From NCBI GenBank assembly GCA_014896375.1, contig JADBKN010000046.1, forward strand, positions 1-64,000: a DNA stretch of 64,000 nucleotides, written 5' to 3'. The notes under the pieces are model-generated. The model was not told where the DNA came from, did no database searches, and saw only the letters and a list, made by a program, of their open reading frames with translations. This DNA is from Bacillota bacterium (GTDB lineage Bacteria; Bacillota; Sulfobacillia; RBS10-35; Bu92). Of this stretch, positions 33,318 through 43,328 are shown piece after piece. The translations under genes were made by a program, and so were the position numbers. How positions within the stretch are numbered: position 1 is the stretch's first letter; every line of letters starts with the position of its first letter.

Positions 33318-34310
33318 GTGGAGACGTTCCGCGCCTATCTCGTGGAGCAGACGGAGGAAGGCTTTCGCGCCGGGCTTGCCCGCCTGGCGGAGGACAGGCT
33401 GCCGCCGGGCGAGGTCACCGTGCGCGTGGCCTATACCAGCGTGAACTACAAGGACGGCCTGGCGACGCTGCCGGACGGCAAGGTGGTGCGCGCCTACCCG
33501 ATGGTGCCGGGCATCGACCTCGCCGGCACCGTGGTGGCCTCCGCGGACCCGCGCTTCCGCCCGGGCCAGGCCGTGCTGGCGACGGGCTACGACCTCGGCG
33601 TCTCGCACTTCGGGGGCTACGCGGAGCTCGCGCGCCTGCCGGCGGACTGGCTCCTGCCGCTGCCGGAGGGGCTGACGCTCCGAGAGGCGATGGCGCTCGG
33701 CACGGCCGGCTTCACCGCGGCGCTGGCGATCGCGCGCATGCAGGAGAACGGCCTCACGCCTGGCACCGGACCGGTGCTCGTGACGGGCGCCACGGGCGGG
33801 GTGGGCTCCCTCGCCGTCAACATCCTGGCGAAGCTCGGCTACGAGGTGGCCGCCAGCACCGGCAAGGCGGGCGAGCATGAGTACCTGCGCCGTCTGGGCG
33901 CGGCGGCCGTCCTGGACCGCGCGGAGACCACCGGTCCCGGCCGGCCGCTGGAGAAGGCGCGCTGGGCGGGGGCGGTCGACACCGTGGGCGCGGCCACACT
34001 GCCGTACGTCCTGCGCACCACGCGCCCCTGGGGCACGGTGGCGCTCTTGGGGAACGCCGGCGGGGCCGCCTTCGAGACGACCGTCTTCCCCTTCATCCTG
34101 CGCGGCGTGAGCCTTCTGGGCATCGATTCCGCCTACTGCCCGATGGAGCGCCGCCGCGAGCTCTGGCGGCGGCTCGCCGGCGAGTGGAAGCCGCCGGCCC
34201 TGGATCTCATCGCTTCTGAAGAGGTGGATCTCGACGGGCTACCGGATGCGCTCGGGCGCATCCTGCGCGGCGGGCTGCGGGGCCGCGTCGTTGTGCGGCT
34301 GGGCGGGTGA
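33318..34310 (+). CDS. YhdH/AcuI-family acryloyl-CoA reductase-like oxidoreductase
   Basis: A zinc-free medium-chain dehydrogenase, 330 residues. Signals are SVNYKDGLATLPDGKVVRAY, PGIDLAGTVV, the NADPH site VLVTGATGGVGSLAVNILAK, and AFETTVFPFILRGVSLLGID. The AcuI/YhdH/YhfP family reduces acryloyl-CoA or related enoyl compounds with NADPH. GTG 33318 follows a GTGGAGGGG site. The last 72 bases overlap the convergent HD-GYP gene. It may be read from the met operon, but no functional link is evident. Confidence 0.9.
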   Translation: METFRAYLVEQTEEGFRAGLARLAEDRLPPGEVTVRVAYTSVNYKDGLATLPDGKVVRAYPMVPGIDLAGTVVASADPRFRPGQAVLATGYDLGVSHFGGYAELARLPADWLLPLPEGLTLREAMALGTAGFTAALAIARMQENGLTPGTGPVLVTGATGGVGSLAVNILAKLGYEVAASTGKAGEHEYLRRLGAAAVLDRAETTGPGRPLEKARWAGAVDTVGAATLPYVLRTTRPWGTVALLGNAGGAAFETTVFPFILRGVSLLGIDSAYCPMERRRELWRRLAGEWKPPALDLIASEEVDLDGLPDALGRILRGGLRGRVVVRLGG

Positions 34311-35414
34311 GGGGACGTCCATGCGCTCCAGCTGCTCCAGCACCTTGATGGGGTAGTCCGCGAGCACGGAGCGGACCGTCGTCTCCGGGGAGCTCCCGTC
34401 CATCACGCGCACCTCCGGCGCGCGCAGGTTCAGCTCGCCGTCGGTGACGACGCGCACGCGCGGCGCGCTGCCGACCTCCGTTTGCCCGATGACGATCGCC
34501 ATCTCCCCCGCGGCGGTGAGGAGGATCGTGCCCTCCGGATAGACGGCGAGGCGCCCCATGAGCGCCCTCACAGCGCGCGCGTCCAGCTTGCCCTCTTCGG
34601 CCATGGCGCGCACCTCGGCCATCGCCTCATGCGGCGGCTGGCCCAGCCCGTATGTGCGGTCGGCCGTGATCGTGTCGTAGATGTCGGCCACCGCGGTGAT
34701 GCGCGCCCACGGGTGGATGGCCTCGCCGCTGAGGCCGCGGGGATAGCCGGAGCCGTCGAGCCGCTCGTGGTGCTGGTAGGCCACATGGGCCACGAGGATG
34801 GGCATGCCCGGCTGGCGCCGGAGGAGGTCGTAGCCGTCCCGGGCGTGCTGCTGGATGCGCTCGTACTCCTCCGGCGTGAGGCGGCCTCGCTTCTGGACGA
34901 GCTCCATGTAGAAGACTTTGCCGATGTCGTGCAGGAGCGCGCCGATGCCCAGCGGGCGCTGATCTTCCGGCGGGATCCCCAGCGAGGCGGCGATGAGCAG
35001 GGAGTAGACGCAGACGTTGACCGAGTGCACGAAGAGGCCGTCGTCGAGGTTGCGCAGCATGGACACGTTCAGGGCGAGGTTCGGCTCCCGGCGGATCTCC
35101 GCGAGGATGCGGTCGATGATCAGCTGTACCGCCTGCGGCGTGACGACGCCGTTGGAGCGCATCCGCTCCAACGTCTTCGCGACGACGTTCATGGCCGCGC
35201 GGCGCGTCTCCTCCCTCAGCGCATCACCCGGCACGGCGTCCGGGGCGAGCGGATCCATGACGGGGATGGAGAGGTAACCCCTCTGCCGCAACTGCCGGAC
35301 GTAATCCTGCGTGAGAACCACGCCTGCGGCGAGCAGCACGCGCCCGGCGCGGTCGTGGATCGTCTGGCCGAGCTTCATGCCGATCACCCGATCATCGAGG
35401 TGCACGATGCGCAT
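34239..35414 (-). CDS. HD-GYP domain protein (likely c-di-GMP phosphodiesterase)
   Basis: A 391-residue signalling protein. The N-terminal 60 residues resemble the beta-rich cap common before HD-GYP domains. The HD-GYP core follows: FVHSVNVCVYSLLIA, ALLHDIGKVFYMEL, and YQHHERLDGSGYPRGLSG with the GYP signature. A C-terminal region of about 110 residues has no assigned domain. It probably hydrolyses cyclic di-GMP. GGAGG lies about 11 bases before ATG 35414. The upstream sequence contains ATTTGTCGCAAT, which resembles a Spo0A box. It lies next to a response regulator gene, divergently. Confidence 0.9.
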   Translation of the reverse strand: MRIVHLDDRVIGMKLGQTIHDRAGRVLLAAGVVLTQDYVRQLRQRGYLSIPVMDPLAPDAVPGDALREETRRAAMNVVAKTLERMRSNGVVTPQAVQLIIDRILAEIRREPNLALNVSMLRNLDDGLFVHSVNVCVYSLLIAASLGIPPEDQRPLGIGALLHDIGKVFYMELVQKRGRLTPEEYERIQQHARDGYDLLRRQPGMPILVAHVAYQHHERLDGSGYPRGLSGEAIHPWARITAVADIYDTITADRTYGLGQPPHEAMAEVRAMAEEGKLDARAVRALMGRLAVYPEGTILLTAAGEMAIVIGQTEVGSAPRVRVVTDGELNLRAPEVRVMDGSSPETTVRSVLADYPIKVLEQLERMDVPSPAQPHNDAAPQPAAQDAPERIR

Positions 35415-35507
35415 CTAAGGGAAAACCTCCGCAGGATTGCGACAAATTGTGGCAAATACTGTCACGCAATGACATGGAGAATGAAAGAGGGCAGGCACCC
35501 GCAGGAC

Positions 35508-36185
35508 ATGGGAGTTTCCCCCCGGCGCGCCGTGCGTGTGGCGATCGTCGAGGATGAGCCGCTCTACCGCGACCTCCTTGAGGTGGCGCTGGAGCAGGAT
35601 CCGGAATTGGAGGTCGTGGCGGCCTGCGGCGATGCCGCCGAGGCGCTGGAGCGGCTGCCGCCGCTCAAGCCGGACGTGGCGCTTTTGGACCTGGACCTCG
35701 GCGAGGGGCCCGACGGCGTCCAGCTGGGGCGGGAGCTGCGCCGCAGGCTCGCCGGCCTCGGCATCATCCTGCTCTCCCACCACCGTGACCCTCGCTGGCT
35801 GGAGGGCGTCCCGCCAGGGGAACTCGCCGGCTGGTCCTATCTCCTCAAGCGCAGCCTCGCCGACGCGTCCGCCCTGCGGCGCGCCGTGCGGGGCGCGGCC
35901 GAAGGACTCGTCGTCCTCGATCCGGCGCTCGTGGCCGGATTCACGCCGCGCCGGCCCAGCCGGCTGGAGAGCCTCACGCCGCGCCAACGGGAGATCCTGG
36001 CCCTGATGGCACAGGGCTTCCACAACGGCGCCATCGCCCGCCGCCTGCGGCTCACGGCGAAGTCCGTGGAGAACCAGATCCACGCCCTCTACCAGGCGCT
36101 CGGCATCAAGGAGGAGGCGGACTGGGCGCATCCGCGGGTGCAGGCCGTGCTCATCTATCTGCAGGAGAGCCGCTACGCCACCTAA
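35508..36185 (+). CDS. NarL/LuxR-family response regulator
   Basis: A receiver domain (VAIVEDEPLYRDLLEVALEQ, phospho-Asp in VALLDLDLGEGP, Lys in SYLLKRSLAD; the usual switch Thr is Ser in ILLSHH) followed by a LuxR-type HTH (LESLTPRQREILALMAQGFH to SVENQIHALYQALGI). ATG 35508 gives 225 residues, beginning just before the receiver; in-frame ATGs at 35481 and 35469 are possible, and none has a good ribosome site. It converges on the histidine kinase gene and overlaps it by 4 bases, so the two are probably partners. Confidence 0.9.
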   Translation: MGVSPRRAVRVAIVEDEPLYRDLLEVALEQDPELEVVAACGDAAEALERLPPLKPDVALLDLDLGEGPDGVQLGRELRRRLAGLGIILLSHHRDPRWLEGVPPGELAGWSYLLKRSLADASALRRAVRGAAEGLVVLDPALVAGFTPRRPSRLESLTPRQREILALMAQGFHNGAIARRLRLTAKSVENQIHALYQALGIKEEADWAHPRVQAVLIYLQESRYAT

Positions 36186-37366
36186 AGGGGCAGTTCCACC
36201 TCGACGCGCGTGCCGCGGCCGGGCGCGCTCTCCACGGCCCAGCGCCCGCCGTGCGCCTCCGCGAGCAGCGCGATCGTCTTGAGCCCCAACCCGGGAGAAA
36301 CGGCGCGAGGGTCGAAGCCGGCGCCGTCGTCCCGCACCACGGCCCGCAAGCGCTCGCCGTCCGTGTGGAGCTCGACCTCCACGTGCGCAGCGCCCGCGTG
36401 GCGGCAGGCGTTGCCCAGCGCGGCCTCGAGGATGCGGTAGAGGGCGAGGCGCAGCGCCTCGGGGAAGCCGGGGCCGGCCGGTCCATCGCGGAACACGACG
36501 GCCGGGGAGGCCCGCACCTCCACGGCCGCCGTGCCGCCGGCGGCGTCCGCGAGCGAGCGCACGGCCGGCAGCAGCCCGGCGCGGATGACGGCCGGGTGGA
36601 GCGCGTGGCTGAGGTGGCGGACGTCCTCCTCGCGCAGGCGGTCGAGCAGCTCGCGCACCTCGCCCAGTTCGGCATGGGCGGGGGAGGCCGGGTCGAGGCG
36701 CGCCTGGACCTGCCCCAGGCGATGCCAGGCCACGAGGAGGCGCGTCTGCACGCGCCCGTGGAGCGCGTAGGCGACCTCCCGGCGCACGCGCTCCGCCGAT
36801 TCCACCGCCACGCGCCGCGAGGCCGCGAGTTCCGCGACGGCCGCCTCCAGGCGGCGGACCGCGGCGTCGCGCTCGACGGCGAGGGCCGCGAGCCGCACGA
36901 GCGCCTCGCACGCGCGGCGCAGCTGGGGGCCGAAGGGGCGGGCGTGGTGGAAGGCGAGGGCGCCGACGACCCGCCCCTCCACCCGCAGCGGCGAGGAGTA
37001 GGTGTGGCTGAGCCCTCCCACAGTGCAGGCGAGCTCCAGAAGGCGCGCATCCACCGTGCCGGCCGCCACTTCGCGCATGGGGGCGCAGACCGGCCGGCCT
37101 TCGAGGTAGATTCGGCGCACCCACGGATTGACGTCGGCGGCGAACTCCAGGCGCCCGGGGTGGAAGCCGGGCGCCACGCCTGCGGCGAGGCCGGCCAGGC
37201 GCTGGAGGGCGGGGTGGGCGAAGCGCGCGGAGGGGCCCGCCCACACGCGGCCGCTCTGGGCGTCATAATGGAGCAGGTGCACCCAGCGCACGCGCGTGGC
37301 CGTGCGCGCCTGTTCGACGATCTCTTGTAGGAGGGACGGGTGCGCGCGAACGCCGGCGGCCGTCAT
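36182..37366 (-). CDS. GAF-domain histidine kinase, NarL-partner type
   Basis: A soluble two-component kinase, 394 residues, with no membrane segment. Residues 1-160 form a GAF-like sensor region (WVHLLHYDAQSGRVW, LRVEGRVVGALAFHHA). A dimerisation helix region contains the probable phospho-His in REVAYALHGRVQTRLLVAWH. The ATPase domain has ALYRILEAALGNACRHAGA, VRDDGAGFDP and GLGLKTIALLAEAHGGRW. Its substrate is most likely the convergent regulator at 35508-36185. The signal is unknown. Confidence 0.88.
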   Translation of the reverse strand: MTAAGVRAHPSLLQEIVEQARTATRVRWVHLLHYDAQSGRVWAGPSARFAHPALQRLAGLAAGVAPGFHPGRLEFAADVNPWVRRIYLEGRPVCAPMREVAAGTVDARLLELACTVGGLSHTYSSPLRVEGRVVGALAFHHARPFGPQLRRACEALVRLAALAVERDAAVRRLEAAVAELAASRRVAVESAERVRREVAYALHGRVQTRLLVAWHRLGQVQARLDPASPAHAELGEVRELLDRLREEDVRHLSHALHPAVIRAGLLPAVRSLADAAGGTAAVEVRASPAVVFRDGPAGPGFPEALRLALYRILEAALGNACRHAGAAHVEVELHTDGERLRAVVRDDGAGFDPRAVSPGLGLKTIALLAEAHGGRWAVESAPGRGTRVEVELPL

Positions 37367-37431
37367 GGCGCATTCGTCTTCGCCGGGCGCGGCTCCATTC
37401 CTTGCGGACGACGGGAAAGGACGGGAGGCCG

Positions 37432-38427
37432 GTGGATCTCTGGCTCCTGGGGGTGGACGGCGGCGGCACCCGCACGACGGCCGTGGTCGGCGACGCGGCG
37501 GGTGAGGTATGGGGCGCCGGCGAGGCGGGGCCGTCGAACCACCACAACGTGGGCCTGGCGCGCGCCGCGCGCGCGGTGGAGACGGCCGTGCGGCGCGCGC
37601 TGCGGGCGGCGGAGCGGCGCTGGCGCCGCCTGCGCGCGGGCGCGCCGCTCCCGCCGGTGGCGGCCGCGGCCCTGGGGCTGGCCGGCCTGGACGCCGGACG
37701 GGACCTGGAACGCTGGTCGGCCGCGCTCTCCGGCCGCCTTCCGGCCGCGCGCCTCAGGCTCATGCACGACGGCGAGATCGCGCTGCGCGCCGCCTTTCCC
37801 CGAGGTTCGGGCCTCCTCGTCATCGCCGGCACGGGCTCCGTGGTGCTGGCCACCGACGGCCGGCGGCAGGTGCGCGTGGGCGGCTGGGGGCGCTGGCTGG
37901 GGGACCAGGGCAGCGCCTGGGAGGTCGGCCTGGCGGGCCTGCGTGCGGCCGTGGCCGCGCACGACGGCTGGGGCGAGCCCACGGAGCTCGTGGAGCGGCT
38001 GCGCGCCGCCTGGCCGGCGGGGGATCCGCGGGAGCTGGTGGCGGAGGGCCTGGAGGGGCCGCGCGCCATGCGGCGCATCGCCGCGTTCGCGGCCGAGGTG
38101 ACGGCCGCGGCGGCGGCCGGCGACGCCGTCGCGGCGCGCATCCTGGACGCCGCGGCCGCGGCGCTCGCGGCCCAGGCGGCGGCGGCGCGGCGCCGCCTGG
38201 GCGCGCCGGTGACGGCGGCGGCGCTCACGGGCGGCATGTTCCGCGCCGCCGCGTACCGCGAGCGCGTCGCCGCCGCGCTGCGCCGCGCCCTGCCCGGGGT
38301 GGAGGCGGCGCCCGCGGCGGCGCCGCCGGTGCTCGGCGCGCTCGCCGCCGCGGCCGCGGACGCGGGCGTGGCGCCGCCCGCGGCGCTGCGCGTGCCGGCG
38401 GAGTTCGCCGCGCGCCTGAAGAACTGA
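37432..38427 (+). CDS. BadF/BadG-type sugar kinase (N-acetylglucosamine kinase-like)
   Basis: An actin-fold ATPase, 331 residues. Phosphate-1 loop LLGVDGGGTRTTAVVGD, the family GPSNHHNVGLARA, ALGLAGLDAGRDLE, catalytic-region MHDGEIALRAAFP, phosphate-2 VIAGTGSVVLATDG and GDQGSAWEVGL. This matches the N-acetylglucosamine kinase branch and is consistent with cell-wall amino-sugar recycling. GTG 37432 is 3 bases after GGGAGG; TTG 37402 is an alternative. It is convergent with the DapA-like gene. Confidence 0.86.
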   Translation: MDLWLLGVDGGGTRTTAVVGDAAGEVWGAGEAGPSNHHNVGLARAARAVETAVRRALRAAERRWRRLRAGAPLPPVAAAALGLAGLDAGRDLERWSAALSGRLPAARLRLMHDGEIALRAAFPRGSGLLVIAGTGSVVLATDGRRQVRVGGWGRWLGDQGSAWEVGLAGLRAAVAAHDGWGEPTELVERLRAAWPAGDPRELVAEGLEGPRAMRRIAAFAAEVTAAAAAGDAVAARILDAAAAALAAQAAAARRRLGAPVTAAALTGGMFRAAAYRERVAAALRRALPGVEAAPAAAPPVLGALAAAAADAGVAPPAALRVPAEFAARLKN

Positions 38428-38443
38428 ATGCGCCCGCGCGCGG

Positions 38444-39340
38444 CTACACAGCCAGCGCGCGCAGCACCTGCGCCACCTCTTCCGCCAGCGCGCGCCGCTC
38501 CTCCTCCGGCAGGGGCAGGAGCGGCGCCCGCGGCGCCCCGCCGGTGAAGCCGGCCGCGTCCATGCCGGCCTTGTACCCGGGGATGCCGAGCCGGTTCAGC
38601 CGCCGCAGCGCCGGCAGGAGCCTGCGGTGCAGCGCCGCCGCCTCCTCCGCGCGGCCCGCCCGGAGGAGCCCGTCGATCCGCCCCAACGCCTCCGGGAAGA
38701 CGTTCGCGCTGGCGAGGATCGCGCCGCGCGCGCCGAGCAGCCGGGCGGCCGGGAGAAGCACGTCGGCGCCCGTGAAGACGCCGAAGCCCGGGGGCGCCAG
38801 CTGCACGAGGTCCGCGATCTGCGCGAGATCCCCGGCGCTGTCCTTGATGCCGGCGATGTTGCCGTGCGCGGCCAGCTCCGCCACCTGCCGCGCGCTCAGG
38901 TTGAGGCCTGTCGTCTGGGGGATGTTGTAGACGAGGACCGGGATCGGCGAGGCGTCCGCCACGGTCCGGAAGAAGGCGGCCACCTCGCGTTCCCGCAAGG
39001 CGTTCTTGTAGTAGGAGGGCGTCACCACCAGCGCCGCCTGCGCGCCGAGCTCCGCCGCGCGCCGCGTCAGCCGCACGGTGGCGGCTGTCGACGGCTCGCC
39101 CGTCTGCGCGATCACCGGCCGCCCCGCGGCCTCCTCCACCACCGCCGCGATCGCCCGTTCCTTCTCCTCGAAGGAGAGATGCGGGAACTCCCCCGTGGAC
39201 CCGAGCACGAGGTACCCGCCGAGCGGCGCCTCCCGCAGCGCGCGCACGTTGCGCCGCAGGGCCGCCTCGTCCAGCTCGCCGTCCGCTGTGAAGGGCGTCG
39301 CCAATGCCGGCACGACGCCCTCAAGCGCGAATTCCGCCAC
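38444..39340 (-). CDS. DapA/HOGA-family aldolase
   Basis: A class I (beta/alpha)8 aldolase or lyase, 298 residues. GYLVLGSTGEFPHLSFEEKE is the substrate-carboxylate site (GSTGE rather than the GTTGE of many DapA enzymes), the Tyr is in VLVYNIPQTTGLNL, and the Schiff-base Lys is in NIAGIKDSAGDLAQI. The variant motif suggests 4-hydroxy-2-oxoglutarate aldolase or another pyruvate-dependent lyase rather than lysine synthesis. It faces the sugar kinase, so sialic or keto-acid sugar breakdown is possible, but this is an inference. Confidence 0.88.
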   Translation of the reverse strand: MAEFALEGVVPALATPFTADGELDEAALRRNVRALREAPLGGYLVLGSTGEFPHLSFEEKERAIAAVVEEAAGRPVIAQTGEPSTAATVRLTRRAAELGAQAALVVTPSYYKNALREREVAAFFRTVADASPIPVLVYNIPQTTGLNLSARQVAELAAHGNIAGIKDSAGDLAQIADLVQLAPPGFGVFTGADVLLPAARLLGARGAILASANVFPEALGRIDGLLRAGRAEEAAALHRRLLPALRRLNRLGIPGYKAGMDAAGFTGGAPRAPLLPLPEEERRALAEEVAQVLRALAV

Positions 39341-39406
39341 CGCCTGCGCCTCCCCGGGCGGCCCGCCGCGCGCCCCGCCCGCGGGCGGGCGCAGGCGGCG
39401 CGGGCC

Positions 39407-40009
39407 CTACTTCGATTGCGGCGACCAGTGCTTCGGGTCCACGGAGAGGTCGGCGGCCAGGGCCGGCGAGAGGAGGTAGACGCCGGGGTGGCCGTCGATC
39501 AGCGCGTAATCGTTGCCGGTGATCGGGTCGTTGGCGCCGATCGTGACCTTCACCGTGCTGCCGTCCTCCTGGGTGACGGTGACCACCCAGCGCGGGTCTC
39601 CGAAGCCGTACTCGCTGGCCTTGCCCGGGTTCTCGATCTTCTTCGCGGCCGTCAGGTGCCTGAAGTGCCGGTCCAGGAAGGCCCGCACCTGCGCCGCGTC
39701 CGCCTCTCCGACGGTGCGGCCGGCGCCGTTGACCATCGTCCACTTGGAGCCCTGAAGGAGCAGTCCGAGATCCTCCATCTGCTGGTTCTCCATGGTGATC
39801 TCGTTCACCTTGGACGTGTCGACGTCCGCGAGGTGCAGGGGCGCGTTCTGCCGTTCCGCCTGGCGCGGCTGCCAGACGAAGACCCAGGCGGCCAGCCCGG
39901 CGACGACGACCAGCGCCACGAGCGGCGCGAACCAGCGCGCGGCCTGCGCGCGGCCGGGGCGGGCGGCGCCGGGCGCTGCAGTCCCGCGGGCGGGGTGTTT
40001 CTTGGCCAA
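39407..40009 (-). CDS. DUF4340 membrane-anchored protein
   Basis: A 200-residue protein with one N-terminal membrane helix (WFAPLVALVVVAGLAAWVFV) and an extracytoplasmic beta-rich part containing KWTMVNGAG, EYGFGDPRWVVTVTQEDG and HPGVYLLSPALA, typical of DUF4340. DUF4340 genes commonly follow GldG-type ABC transporter genes, as here. TTG 40009 is preceded by GGAGGAGG. Its function is unknown; it may be an accessory of the export complex. Confidence 0.82.
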   Translation of the reverse strand: MAKKHPARGTAAPGAARPGRAQAARWFAPLVALVVVAGLAAWVFVWQPRQAERQNAPLHLADVDTSKVNEITMENQQMEDLGLLLQGSKWTMVNGAGRTVGEADAAQVRAFLDRHFRHLTAAKKIENPGKASEYGFGDPRWVVTVTQEDGSTVKVTIGANDPITGNDYALIDGHPGVYLLSPALAADLSVDPKHWSPQSK

Positions 40010-40102
40010 GGGGATGCCTCCTCCGCTCGAAAATGCGATGCTTTACCAAAGAGTCCTGCCCATGAGTGTACCCTCTTGGCGCGCGGCGCGCGGCCGCGGC
40101 CC

Positions 40103-41536
40103 TCACAGCCGCCGGCGGCGCCACCACACGAGCGCCCCGGCGCCCAGCGCCAGGAGCGGCAGGAGCACCACGGTCACGATCATGAGGATCGTCGCCTGTG
40201 CGGCGTCGATCGCCATCGGCGCGGCCACGACCGGTTTCGGCCGCAGCGTCACGCCCTCCTGGCGCCCGGAGAGCCAGCCGGCGGCGTTGAGGAGCAGGTC
40301 GTGGTTCCCCTGGATGCCGAACCACTGCTGCGTCGCGAAGACGCTGCCGCCGAAGACGACGGCGCGGAAGCCCTTGCCGGCGCCCGCGCCCGGCGCCGCC
40401 TCGCTGGAGCCGGCGCCCTGGCCGGGCAGCCCGTCCACGGCCACGGCCACCGTCAGCGGGCCGGTGCGGTCCGTGCCTTTACTGAACGACGCCGCGTTCT
40501 TAAAGTCCGTCTCGCCCCACGCCTGGTCGGAGGTCGTGAGGAGCGGCGTCACGCGCCCGCGCTGGGAGTCGTAGTCCAGGCCCCCGGCGGCCGGGAAGAC
40601 GGTCGCCACGCGCGCGTCGTCCAGCGGCTGGACGATCGGCGAATACCCGTACTGCGGGATCAGCGCCGTCGGATCCGTCAGGTAGTGGCGCGCCGGGTCG
40701 ATGACGTAGTCCCGCTGCGGCGTCACGCCCCATTCCTTGAGGAGCGCGTCCAGGTGCGGCAGCGGCGTGTCGGACGGGTCGCGCATCACGAGGATGTGAC
40801 CGCCCTTGGCCGCGTACTTGCGCACGGCGTCGGCCTCCGCGGGTTGCAGGTCATGCTGCGGCGCGGCGATGACGAGCACCGCGGCGTCGTCCGGCACGGC
40901 GGGCTGCTGGAGGAGGTTCAGCCGCAGCACGTCGTAGCCCTGGTCGCGCAGCGCCTGGCTGAAGGCGTAGAGCTCGCGGTCCTCGGCCAGCTCGCCGTGC
41001 CCTTCAAGGAAGTAGACCTTGAGCGTCTCCGGGTGCGCCACGCGGAGGATGGCGCTCGTCAGCGCCGCCTCGCCGTTCCAGTCGTTGGGGCTCTGGCTCG
41101 TGCCGTAGAAGTCCCAGGAGTGGAGCACTTCCCGGTGGCCGCCCTGGGCCACCACGACCTCGTCGGCCTCCGTCACGCCGTACTTCTGCGCCTCGCTGGG
41201 GTGCGCCGTCGGGTCGATCGCCTGGAAGCGCACGCGGCCCGGCACTGCGTGCTGGTAAGCGCGCACGAGGTCCTCGAGCGGCCTGGCGAAGCTGCTGTCG
41301 GATGTGACGAACGCGATCACGTCGACCGGCTGCTTCAGCTCCTTCAGCACCTCCACCGTCTGCGGTGCAAGGGTGTACATGCGGTTGAGCGTCAGGTCCC
41401 AGCTGCGGGAGGCGCGCACGCCCGCCACGTTGGCGAGGATCAGGGCGGCGATGACGGCCGCCGTGTAGGTCGCCGAGAAGGCGCGCCAGCGGCGGCGTGC
41501 GGCGGCCGCGGCGGAGTCGTTCGGCATCTCGGGCAC
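40103..41536 (-). CDS. GldG-like ABC transporter substrate-handling subunit
   Basis: A 477-residue protein of the ABC_transp_aux (GldG) family. An N-terminal helix (AAVIAALILANVAGV) and a C-terminal helix (ATILMIVTVVLLPLLALGAG) flank a large extracellular region with LNRMYTLAPQTVEVLKEL, VIAFVTSDSSFARPLEDLV, and VYFLEGHGELAEDRELYAFS. It works with the permease and ATPase encoded just upstream. In Bacteroidetes GldG belongs to gliding and secretion; in Bacillota the substrate is not known. The gene is 4 bases from the permease stop. Confidence 0.88.
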   Translation of the reverse strand: MPEMPNDSAAAAARRRWRAFSATYTAAVIAALILANVAGVRASRSWDLTLNRMYTLAPQTVEVLKELKQPVDVIAFVTSDSSFARPLEDLVRAYQHAVPGRVRFQAIDPTAHPSEAQKYGVTEADEVVVAQGGHREVLHSWDFYGTSQSPNDWNGEAALTSAILRVAHPETLKVYFLEGHGELAEDRELYAFSQALRDQGYDVLRLNLLQQPAVPDDAAVLVIAAPQHDLQPAEADAVRKYAAKGGHILVMRDPSDTPLPHLDALLKEWGVTPQRDYVIDPARHYLTDPTALIPQYGYSPIVQPLDDARVATVFPAAGGLDYDSQRGRVTPLLTTSDQAWGETDFKNAASFSKGTDRTGPLTVAVAVDGLPGQGAGSSEAAPGAGAGKGFRAVVFGGSVFATQQWFGIQGNHDLLLNAAGWLSGRQEGVTLRPKPVVAAPMAIDAAQATILMIVTVVLLPLLALGAGALVWWRRRRL

Positions 41537-41540
41537 CTCC

Positions 41541-42246
41541 TCACGTCCAGCGGCGCGCCTCGATGGAGCGCACCGCGAAGAACAGTCCGGCGAAGATCAG
41601 GCTGCCGAAGTAGATCAGATGCTGCGTGTCGATGACGCCGCGCACGAAGTCCCAGAGGTGCCGGTAGACGGCCAGGTAGTTGAGCACGTCCCCCAGGCGG
41701 CCGCCCACGGAGCCGCCGAGCCAGTCGGCGAGCCAAAGGAGCAGCGTGAAGCCGAAGCCGATCATCCCGGCCACCACCGGGTTGTCCGAGAGGCTCGACG
41801 CCCAGAGGCCGAGGGACAGGAAGGCGGCGCCGAGGAGCACCAGGCCCAGGTACGTCGTGAGCATGGCGTGCCAGTCGAAGGAGCCGCCGTAGTGCCAGAC
41901 GGCCAGCGGGTAGACGAGCGTCACGACGAGGAACGCCAGGTAGAGGACCAGCGTGCCCAGGAACTTGCCGGCCACCCACTGCCATGGGCTCACGGGCGAG
42001 GTGAGGATGAGCTCCTCCGTCCCCGCGCGCCGCTCCTCGGAGAGAAGGCGCATCGTCCACACGGGCGCGATGAAGACGAAGAGCAGTGCCACGTTGCCGA
42101 GAAGCCCCGACACGTCCGGGGCGCTGGAGACCACCACGAGCGTGACGAAGAAGTAGCCGCAGATGGCGGCGAAGACGGCGAGCAGCACGTACGCCGTCGG
42201 CGAGGTGAAGTAGGAGCCCAGCTCGCGCCGGGCCACGGTCCACACC

Positions 42247-42254
<8 letters not shown>
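41541..42254 (-). CDS. ABC-2 type permease (GldF-like)
   Basis: An integral membrane permease of 237 residues with six predicted helices (for example AYVLLAVFAAICGYFFVTLV and VVAGMIGFGFTLLLWLADWL). The cytoplasmic MRLLSEERRAGTEELILTSP motif between helices 2 and 3 is typical of ABC-2 exporters of the GldF/NosY kind. Start ATG 42254 overlaps the end of the ATPase gene by 8 bases. Confidence 0.9.
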
Positions 42255-43206
<952 letters not shown>

Positions 43207-43238
43207 GCTGCGTCCCTCCCGCCCGGCCAGTGTGAAAT

Positions 43239-43260
43239 GCGATTGTCAACAAAATCAAAA
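43239..43260 (-). promoter_or_regulatory. TTGTTGACAA element, copy 2
   Basis: The minus strand carries TTTTGATTTTGTTGACAATC, matching copy 1 (6315-6336) at 18 of 22 positions. It stands between the ABC export operon and the divergent UPF0173 gene. The plus strand reads ATTGTCAACA, Spo0A-box-like. Confidence 0.38.
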
Positions 43261-43328
43261 CCGACAGGATTTGCGTTGGCGAAGCCGGTACAATTTTCAT
43301 GAACCGCCTTGGAAAGGGGAGAGCGCCC